From NCBI GenBank assembly GCA_023433985.1, contig JAEYTN010000594.1, positions 1 through 10,671 on the forward strand: DNA of 10,671 nucleotides, given 5' to 3'. Numbering within the stretch: the first letter of the stretch is position 1; each line of letters opens with the position of its first letter. This DNA comes from Pseudomonadota bacterium. GTDB taxonomy: Bacteria > Pseudomonadota > Alphaproteobacteria > Rhizobiales > Devosiaceae. The translations under genes and the position numbers were made by a program. Below, in pieces: positions 5,290-10,671 of the stretch. Below the pieces are notes generated by a model. That model searched no databases. It was not told where the DNA came from and was given only the letters and a program-made list of their open reading frames with translations.

Positions 5290-7047
5290 ATGGACGCAGC
5301 CACCGATTTCACGCCGGAACAGCGGCGCTATCTCGAAGGCCTGGTGGCGGGAATGACCGCCGCCCGCTCGACGGCGTCCATCGCCACCGGGCCGGCCGAA
5401 CCGGTGGGGCCGGATGCGCCCCACCTCAAGGCCATGAGCCGCTTCGAGGCCGAGGGCAGGAAGCTCGCCGACCAGGAGAAGTTCAAGCGCGACGAGCATC
5501 CGCTCGATGCCTATGAGCGGCTGAAGCGCGAGGCAGAAGCGGGCAACTATCCCAAGCCGGCCGACAACTACCGCTGGCGCTGGCACGGGCTGTTCTACGT
5601 GGCGCCCAACCAGAATTCGTTCATGTGCCGGCTGCGCATGCCCAACGGCATCCTCAACCACTGGCAGATGGCGGGGCTGGCGCTCTTGAGCCAGACGCAT
5701 GGCGGCGGCTACGCCCATGTCACCACGCGCGCCAACCTGCAGATCCGCGAGATTGCCGCCGAGAAGGCCCCGAGCCTGATCGAGGCGATCTGGGAGTTGG
5801 GGCTCGCGACGCGCGGCTCGGGCGCCGACAATGTCCGTAACGTCACCGGCTCGCCCACCGCCGGCATCGACCCGCAGGAACTGCTCGACACCCGTCCCCA
5901 CGCCCGGCACTGGCACTACCATGTGCTCAATTCGCGCACGCTCTCGGGCCTGCCGCGCAAGTTCAACGTCGCCTTCGACGGCGGCGGCGCGGTAGCGGCG
6001 CTCGAAGACACCAACGATGTCGGCTTCCAGGCCGTCGAGGTGGTGGAGGGCGGCGGTATCGAGGGCGGGGTGTATTTCCGGCTCGTGCTCGGCGGCATCA
6101 CCGGCCACAGGGATTTCGCGCGCGAGACCGGAGTCTACCTGAAGCCCGAGGAGGCCACGGCCGTCGCCGACGCCGTCGTGCGGGTGTTCATCGACCATGG
6201 CGACCGCACCGACCGCACCAAGGCGCGTCTGAAGTACCTGCTCGACGCCTGGGGCTTCGAGAAATTCCTCTGGGCGGTGGAAGAGAAGCTCGGCCTCGTG
6301 CTGCTGCGCATCCCCGAGGACCTGGTGAAACCGCGTCCCGCCATCGACCGGCTGGCGCATATCGGGGCGCATCCGCAGAAACAGGCCGGACTGAGCTGGC
6401 TCGGCGTGGTGCTGCGCTCGGGCAAGCTGACGACGGCGCAGATGCGGGGGATCGCGGAGATCGCGCGTGACTTCGGCGACGGCGATATCCGCCTCACCGT
6501 GTGGCAGAACCTGCTGCTCTCCGGTATCCCCGATGATCGCGTGGCGGACGCGGCAGCGGCGGTCACGGCGCTGGGGCTTGCCACCGAAGCTACGCCGCTT
6601 CGGGCCGGCCTCGTTTCGTGCACCGGCAATACCGGCTGCAAGTTCGCGGCCTCCAACACCAAGGGCACGGCCGAGGCGATCGCAGAGTGGGTGGAGCCGC
6701 GGGTGGAACTCGACACGCCGCTCAACATCCACCTCACAGGCTGCCACCACTCCTGCGCCCAGCATTATATCGGCGATATCGGGCTGCTCGCCTGCAAGGT
6801 GGCGCGCGGCGACGATGCCGAGCCGGTTGAAGGCTTCCACTTCTATGTCGGCGGCGGCTCGGGGGGCGATGCGAAGCTCGGCCGCGAGCTCTGGCGCGAC
6901 ATCGTCAGCGATGATGTGCCGGCGACGGTGGAGCGGCTGCTCGCCGCCTACCTCAGGAACCGCGCAGCGCCCACCGAAACCTTCTTCGAATTCGCCAACC
7001 GGCACGAGGTCGAGGCGCTGAAGGCGCTGGTCGAGGAGTACGCATGA
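5290..7047 (+). CDS. nirA: NirA-type assimilatory nitrite reductase (siroheme, 4Fe-4S)
   Basis: A 585-residue protein of the nitrite/sulfite reductase hemoprotein family, which reduces nitrite to ammonium with six electrons in the cytoplasm. Two ferredoxin-like/siroheme half-repeats are apparent. The first has FMCRLRMPNGIL and TTRANLQIREI (near 114-160). The second holds the cluster/siroheme cysteines C444 and C450 (CTGNTGCKFA) and C485 and C489 (TGCHHSCAQHY). The TRANLQIRE stretch and C-x5-C...C-x3-C spacing fit NirA. An N-terminal extension of about 90 charged residues precedes the first repeat. The start at 5290 has GGAG inside the end of nirC. The TGA overlaps the ATG of the next gene (ATGA), so the reductase and its presumed electron donor are coupled. 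Assimilatory sulfite reductase is the alternative, but the NasTS leader and NirC argue for nitrite. Confidence 0.9.
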   Translation: MDAATDFTPEQRRYLEGLVAGMTAARSTASIATGPAEPVGPDAPHLKAMSRFEAEGRKLADQEKFKRDEHPLDAYERLKREAEAGNYPKPADNYRWRWHGLFYVAPNQNSFMCRLRMPNGILNHWQMAGLALLSQTHGGGYAHVTTRANLQIREIAAEKAPSLIEAIWELGLATRGSGADNVRNVTGSPTAGIDPQELLDTRPHARHWHYHVLNSRTLSGLPRKFNVAFDGGGAVAALEDTNDVGFQAVEVVEGGGIEGGVYFRLVLGGITGHRDFARETGVYLKPEEATAVADAVVRVFIDHGDRTDRTKARLKYLLDAWGFEKFLWAVEEKLGLVLLRIPEDLVKPRPAIDRLAHIGAHPQKQAGLSWLGVVLRSGKLTTAQMRGIAEIARDFGDGDIRLTVWQNLLLSGIPDDRVADAAAAVTALGLATEATPLRAGLVSCTGNTGCKFAASNTKGTAEAIAEWVEPRVELDTPLNIHLTGCHHSCAQHYIGDIGLLACKVARGDDAEPVEGFHFYVGGGSGGDAKLGRELWRDIVSDDVPATVERLLAAYLRNRAAPTETFFEFANRHEVEALKALVEEYA

Positions 7048-8624
7048 GTATCCACGTCACCCCCCAGATCATCCCCGTCGACGCGCCGTTCTCGGATGCG
7101 CAGCGGGTCTGGCTCAACCACTTCTTCGCCGACGCGCTGCTGAAGCCGCTGCCGCTGCCCGAGCTCGCTCCGGCCGCTCCGGCAAAGCCGGCCGAAGACG
7201 ACTCGACGCCGTGGAAAGACCCGGCCATGGCGATCGAGGACCGGATGGTGCTGGCGAAGGACCGGCCCATCCGCTACCGGCTGATGGCGGCGATGGCGCA
7301 GCAGGATTGCGGCCAGTGCGGCTACAACTGCGCCGACTATTCCAAGGCGATCTTCGAGCAGGCCGAGGACAAGCTCAACCTCTGTGCCCCCGGCGGCAAG
7401 GCGACCGCCCGTATGCTGAAGGCGCTGGTCGAGGAGATGGGCGGCGGCGTCATCGGGCCCGAGGAGGTTGCGGCCAAGGCAGCAGCACCCAAGCCCGAGA
7501 CCAATGTCCGCCCGGGCTATTCGCGCGCCCATCCGGTCAAGGCACGATTCCTCGGCCGCACGCGGCTCAACGGGCCGGGCTCGGAGAAACACACCTGCCA
7601 TATCGAGATCGATCTCTCTGAGTCGGGGCTCGAGTACGAGGTCGGCGACAGCCTCGGCGTGTTCCCGGCCAACGATCCGGCGCTGGCCGATGCGATCATC
7701 GCGGCGATCGACGTGCCGCCGGATTTCCCCATCGCGGGCGAGCCGTTCCGGCAGGTGCTGATCGAGCGCATGTCGCTGGGGCCGGCGCCCGACGCCCTGT
7801 TCAAGTTCATTTCCTACCTCACCGGCGGGGAGCGGAAGCAGAAGGCGCTGGCGCTCGCGCGCGGCGAGGATCCCGACGGGGATGCGGCGCATCTCGACGT
7901 GCTCGGGGCGCTGGGGAAGTTCCCCGGCATCCGGCCTGATCCCGAAGGGCTGATGGAGGTGCTGGAGCCGCTGCAGCCACGGCTCTACTCGATCTCGTCG
8001 TCACCCCGGACCAATCCGGGCCGCGTCAGCCTCACCGTCGATACGGTGCGCTACGAAGCAGGCGGACGGGAGCGGCTGGGTGTTGCGTCCACCTGGTTCG
8101 CCGAGCGCCTGCCGTCCTCGGGCGAGTTGCTGGTCTACGTGCAGAAGGCACACGACTTCGCGCTGCCGGCGGACGATGCGACGCCGATCATCATGGTGGG
8201 GCCAGGCACCGGGGTCGCGCCCTTCCGCGCCTTCGTGCACGAGCGCCATGCGCGTGGAGCCACCGGCCCCGCCTGGCTGTTCTTCGGCCACCAGCGCGCC
8301 GGGCATGACCATTTCTACGCCGACGAGTGGGAGATGTTCCGGCAGCGCGGCACGCTCACCAACCTGTCGCTCGCCTGGTCGCGCGACGCCGGCCTCAAGA
8401 CCTACGTGCAAGACAAGATGCGCGAAGCCGGCGCCGAGCTCTGGGACTGGCTGAACCGCGGCGCGCACTTCTACGTCTGCGGCGACGCCAAGCGCATGGC
8501 CAAGGACGTGGAGGCGGCGGTGCGGGACGTCGCGTCGGCGCATGGCGGGCTGTCGGCCGAGGCGGGCGCCGCGTTCCTCGCTGACCTCAAGGCGAAGGGG
8601 AGGTACCAGGCCGACGTGTACTGA
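7044..8624 (+). CDS. 4Fe-4S/FAD NADPH reductase (CysJ-like, no flavodoxin domain), presumed electron donor to NirA
   Basis: A 526-residue fusion. Residues 14-36 (PFSDAQRVWLNHFFADALL region) form a short N-terminal motif, followed by a Pro/Ala linker. Residues about 85-130 form an RnfB-type 4Fe-4S domain with C89, C92, C96 (CGQCGYNC) and C114 (CAPGG). From about 160 onward comes a CysJ/cytochrome P450 reductase-like module: FAD motifs RLYSISSSP (313-321) and GVAST (346-350), NADPH motifs GPGTGVAPFR (386-395), FFGHQ (413-417), SRD (446-448) and YVCGDAKRMAKDV (477-489), ending in DVY. The FMN flavodoxin domain of CysJ is replaced by the Fe-S domain, so the likely path is NADPH to FAD to 4Fe-4S to NirA. 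GAGGAG precedes the start, which overlaps nirA. It would be annotated as sulfite reductase flavoprotein alpha; operon context supports nitrite reduction instead. Confidence 0.85.
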   Translation: MSIHVTPQIIPVDAPFSDAQRVWLNHFFADALLKPLPLPELAPAAPAKPAEDDSTPWKDPAMAIEDRMVLAKDRPIRYRLMAAMAQQDCGQCGYNCADYSKAIFEQAEDKLNLCAPGGKATARMLKALVEEMGGGVIGPEEVAAKAAAPKPETNVRPGYSRAHPVKARFLGRTRLNGPGSEKHTCHIEIDLSESGLEYEVGDSLGVFPANDPALADAIIAAIDVPPDFPIAGEPFRQVLIERMSLGPAPDALFKFISYLTGGERKQKALALARGEDPDGDAAHLDVLGALGKFPGIRPDPEGLMEVLEPLQPRLYSISSSPRTNPGRVSLTVDTVRYEAGGRERLGVASTWFAERLPSSGELLVYVQKAHDFALPADDATPIIMVGPGTGVAPFRAFVHERHARGATGPAWLFFGHQRAGHDHFYADEWEMFRQRGTLTNLSLAWSRDAGLKTYVQDKMREAGAELWDWLNRGAHFYVCGDAKRMAKDVEAAVRDVASAHGGLSAEAGAAFLADLKAKGRYQADVY

Positions 8625-8648
8625 GTCCGAGCGCATGCCAGCTTCCCG

Positions 8649-8674
8649 GGAACAGACTGGCGCCGATGCAAGTT
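8649..8674 (+). promoter_or_regulatory. Candidate EcfG/RpoE2 general-stress promoter
   Basis: GGAAC (8649-8653) is followed after 17 nt by AGTT (8671-8674), close to the alphaproteobacterial general-stress consensus GGAAC-N16/17-CGTT and equal to GGAAC-N19-TT. It lies 33 bp upstream of the aldo/keto reductase start, giving a short leader. The genes it would drive (aldo/keto reductase, trehalose synthesis) are typical of that regulon. It is one base off the -10 consensus, so it remains a candidate. Confidence 0.45.
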
Positions 8675-8707
8675 AGGATTGCAACCCCAACACGCGAGGA
8701 GCATCCC

Positions 8708-9604
8708 ATGAGCATCGATCTTGGCCGCGGCACATCTACAGGTATTCCCGGGGCGCTCGGTGGACCGAACAACATTCCGCTGATCGAGCTGAACGACGGC
8801 AAGCAGATGCCGCAACTCGGCTTCGGGGTCTGGCAGGTATCGAACGAGGAAGTCGTGCCTGCCGTCGCCGCGGCGCTCGAAGCCGGGTATCGCGCGGTCG
8901 ATACGGCGCAGGGCTATGACAACGAGGAGGGCGTCGGGCAGGCGATCCGCGAGTCCGGCATCGACCGGAGCGAGCTGTTCGTCACCAGTAAGCTCAGGAC
9001 CAAGCTGCTCGGGCACAACGAAGCCATCGACGGCATCAGGCAGTCGCTCGACAAACTGAAGCTCGACTATCTCGACCTGTTCCTCATCCACTGGCCGTGC
9101 CCGGCGCTCGACCGTTATGTCGCCGCCTGGTCGGGCCTGATCGAGGCGCAGAAGCAGGGGCTGGTGCGCTCGATCGGCGTCTCCAACTTCCTGCCGGAGC
9201 ACCTTGAGCGTATCATCTCGGAAACCGGCGTCGTGCCGGTTATCAACCAGATCGAGACCCACCCCGAGTACCAGCAGCGCCAGATGCAGGCGGTGCACGA
9301 CAAGTACAGCATCCAGCATGAGAGTTACTCGCCGCTGGGTACCGGTGCGGTGCTCGACAACGAGGAGATCAGGCGGATTGCCGACCAGCACGACAAGTCG
9401 GAGGCGCAGACCATCATCCGCTGGCACCTGCAGAAGGGGTTCGTGGTGATCCCGAAATCGACGCACGAGGAGCGCATTCGCGAAAACCTCGACGTGTTCG
9501 ATTTCGAACTCTCCGAGGAGGACATGCAGGCGATCGCCAGTCTCGACCGGACGCCGGACGGCAAGACGGGCGGCGATCCCGCCACGTTCAACGACCTCTA
9601 CTGA
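8708..9604 (+). CDS. Aldo/keto reductase, diketogluconate reductase-like
   Basis: A 298-residue NADPH-dependent oxidoreductase of the aldo/keto reductase superfamily. The catalytic tetrad is complete: D65 and Y70 (VDTAQGYDNE), K95 (VTSKL) and H128 (LIHWP). GVSNF (157-161), NQIETHPEYQQ (180-190) and IPKSTHEERIREN (248-260) are the usual barrel and cofactor-binding signatures. Resemblance is to the 2,5-diketo-D-gluconate reductase (DkgA) branch, whose members reduce many aldehydes and methylglyoxal, so the substrate is open. The ATG at 8708 follows GAGGAG by 6 nt; the in-frame Met at 8666 lacks an RBS and overlaps the candidate promoter. About 20 residues precede the core fold, a small N-terminal extension. 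It is 83 nt after the nitrite operon and 7 nt before treZ, so it belongs with treZ and is probably a stress detoxification enzyme. Confidence 0.88.
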   Translation: MSIDLGRGTSTGIPGALGGPNNIPLIELNDGKQMPQLGFGVWQVSNEEVVPAVAAALEAGYRAVDTAQGYDNEEGVGQAIRESGIDRSELFVTSKLRTKLLGHNEAIDGIRQSLDKLKLDYLDLFLIHWPCPALDRYVAAWSGLIEAQKQGLVRSIGVSNFLPEHLERIISETGVVPVINQIETHPEYQQRQMQAVHDKYSIQHESYSPLGTGAVLDNEEIRRIADQHDKSEAQTIIRWHLQKGFVVIPKSTHEERIRENLDVFDFELSEEDMQAIASLDRTPDGKTGGDPATFNDLY

Positions 9605-9611
9605 CGAGACG

Positions 9612-10671
9612 ATGAGCATTGCCTTCGATACGGGGCAGCCGGCGCCAGCGCGCCGGCCCCTCACCTATCGCTTCGGTCCGCAGGTAACGGCGGACCGTAC
9701 CATCTTCCGCCTCTGGGCACCCTCCATCGCGGGTGCCGAGCTGCTGATCGAGGGGAGCGATCCGCTTACCATGCAGCGCGGCGCGGAGGGCTTCTTCTTC
9801 CTCGGCGTGCCCGGAGCCGGTCCCGGCACTCGCTACAAGTTCCGCGCCGGCGGCATGGCGTTTCCCGACCTGGCCTCGCGGCAGCAGGATGGCGACAGCG
9901 GCGGCTGGAGCATCGTGCGTGCGCCCATCGAGGTGCCGCCGCATCCCCAGGTGCTGCGGCCGTGGCACGAGACGGTGATCGCCGAGGTGCATGTGGGCAC
10001 GGCAACACCCGAGGGCACGTTCGCCGGCCTGACTAGCCGGCTCGAGCATTTCCGCGACGCCGGCTACACCTGCCTCGAAATCATGCCGCTCAACGAGTTC
10101 GCGGGCAGCCGGGGCTGGGGCTACGACGGGGTGCTGGTGTTCGCGCCCGAGGCCAGCTACGGCACCCCGGACGATCTGCGGGCGCTGGTCGACCGGGCGC
10201 ATGAGCTCGGCCTCACCATGGTGCTGGACGTGGTCTACAACCACTTCGGCGCCGTCGACAACTTCATCGGCCAGTACGCGCCCGAGTTCTTCGAGCCCGA
10301 GAGCGAGACGCCGTGGGGCCCGGCCATCAACTTCAACGAGGAGATGGTGCGGCAGTTCTACTACGAGAACGCCGTGATGTGGCTCACCGAGTACGACTTC
10401 GACGGCCTGCGCTTCGACAGCGTGCACGAGATGAAGACGGCCTACCGCAACGTCTTCCTCGGCGATCTCGCCAAGACCTGCCGCTCGGCCAAGCCGGATG
10501 CGCTGCTGATCATCGAAAACATCGAGAACAGTGCCAGTTGGCTCGACCGCACCACGGTCACCAACCAGCCGGTCAACTTCCTGGCGCAGTGGAACGACGA
10601 CATCCACCACGTGCTCAATTTTCTCGCCTCGGGTGAGCGCCGCATGGGGTACGAGGACGAGACCCGCGACC
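9612..10671 (+). CDS. treZ: Malto-oligosyltrehalose trehalohydrolase, 5' part (3' truncated by window)
   Basis: The frame is open from the ATG at 9612 to the window end, 353 residues. Residues about 18-105 are an N-terminal CBM48-like domain (TYRFGP, FRLWAP). The GH13 barrel starts near 120 with TVIAEVHVGTATPEGTF. Conserved regions follow in order: DVVYNH (206-211), GLRFDSVHEM (265-274) with nucleophile D269, LLIIEN with acid/base E302, and QWNDDIHH (326-333) with the third aspartate. VHVGT, AINF and WNDDIHH are characteristic of TreZ rather than glycogen branching or debranching enzymes. TreZ releases trehalose from maltooligosyl-trehalose made by TreY, which is not in the window but could follow. 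Only a weak Shine-Dalgarno (GAGA) precedes the start, and the 7-nt gap to the aldo/keto reductase suggests coupled translation. Confidence 0.82.
   Translation, partial: MSIAFDTGQPAPARRPLTYRFGPQVTADRTIFRLWAPSIAGAELLIEGSDPLTMQRGAEGFFFLGVPGAGPGTRYKFRAGGMAFPDLASRQQDGDSGGWSIVRAPIEVPPHPQVLRPWHETVIAEVHVGTATPEGTFAGLTSRLEHFRDAGYTCLEIMPLNEFAGSRGWGYDGVLVFAPEASYGTPDDLRALVDRAHELGLTMVLDVVYNHFGAVDNFIGQYAPEFFEPESETPWGPAINFNEEMVRQFYYENAVMWLTEYDFDGLRFDSVHEMKTAYRNVFLGDLAKTCRSAKPDALLIIENIENSASWLDRTTVTNQPVNFLAQWNDDIHHVLNFLASGERRMGYEDETRD

Noticed and set aside
5212..7005. 597-codon open frame on the - strand, opposite nirA
   Set aside because: Composition-driven antisense frame; no recognisable motif, and the + strand encodes the complete nitrite reductase with all four cysteines.
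8637..8661. Hairpin GCCAG...CTGGC as terminator of the nitrite operon
   Set aside because: Only a 5-bp outer stem, a large imperfect interior and no T-tract; it also overlaps the candidate -35 of the next operon. No clear terminator follows the flavoprotein gene.
8471..9664. 397-codon open frame on the - strand across the aldo/keto reductase
   Set aside because: Spans two gene ends and an intergenic promoter on the opposite strand, without motif or RBS; shadow.
9588..10610. 340-codon open frame on the - strand, opposite treZ
   Set aside because: Antisense shadow of a GH13 gene whose catalytic regions are all present on the + strand.

Overview
The window looks like a chromosomal segment of a high-GC alphaproteobacterium, most likely a member of the Hyphomicrobiales (rhizobia/Devosia-like). 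This rests on strong GC bias in third codon positions, tightly packed operons, NasT/NasS plus NirA nitrogen genes, a DUF1036 protein and a sugar-acid catabolic neighbourhood. The genus is a guess. There are eleven protein-coding genes (two cut by the window edges), no RNA genes, no insertion sequences and no CRISPR.

Left part (1-2289), sugar acids and small genes. The window opens with the C-terminus of a D-glucarate dehydratase on the + strand. Its stop codon overlaps that of a convergent 52-residue protein on the - strand, whose ribosome binding site is buried in an 11-bp perfect hairpin. Next, on the - strand, come a secreted six-cysteine DUF1036 protein and, beyond a terminator-like hairpin, a complete enolase-superfamily (mandelate racemase-type) sugar-acid dehydratase.

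Middle part (2425-8624), nitrate-responsive nitrite assimilation on the + strand. nasT (ANTAR-domain antiterminator) and nasS (cytoplasmic NrtA-like nitrate/nitrite sensor) overlap by 4 nt. They are followed by a regulatory leader that can be read almost completely: a near-consensus sigma-54 promoter, two tandem stem-loops with hexaloops carrying A1 and G4 (the ANTAR RNA signature), and an intrinsic terminator whose 5' arm is shared with the second stem-loop. Downstream lie a NirC-type nitrite channel, a NirA-type siroheme/4Fe-4S nitrite reductase, and a reductase joining an RnfB-like 4Fe-4S domain to a CysJ-like FAD/NADPH module. The inferred logic is as follows. Nitrogen limitation (sigma-54) starts transcription, and nitrate or nitrite binding to NasS frees NasT. 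NasT then stabilises the stem-loops and prevents the terminator. The channel brings in nitrite, and NADPH electrons pass through the flavo-iron-sulfur protein to NirA to make ammonium. No nitrate reductase, nitrate ABC transporter or siroheme synthase is present in the window.

Right part (8708-end), carbohydrate/stress genes on the + strand. An aldo/keto reductase and, 7 nt later, a malto-oligosyltrehalose trehalohydrolase (TreZ, cut by the window end) form an operon. A plausible EcfG/RpoE2 general-stress promoter lies in front of it, which fits trehalose synthesis under stress.
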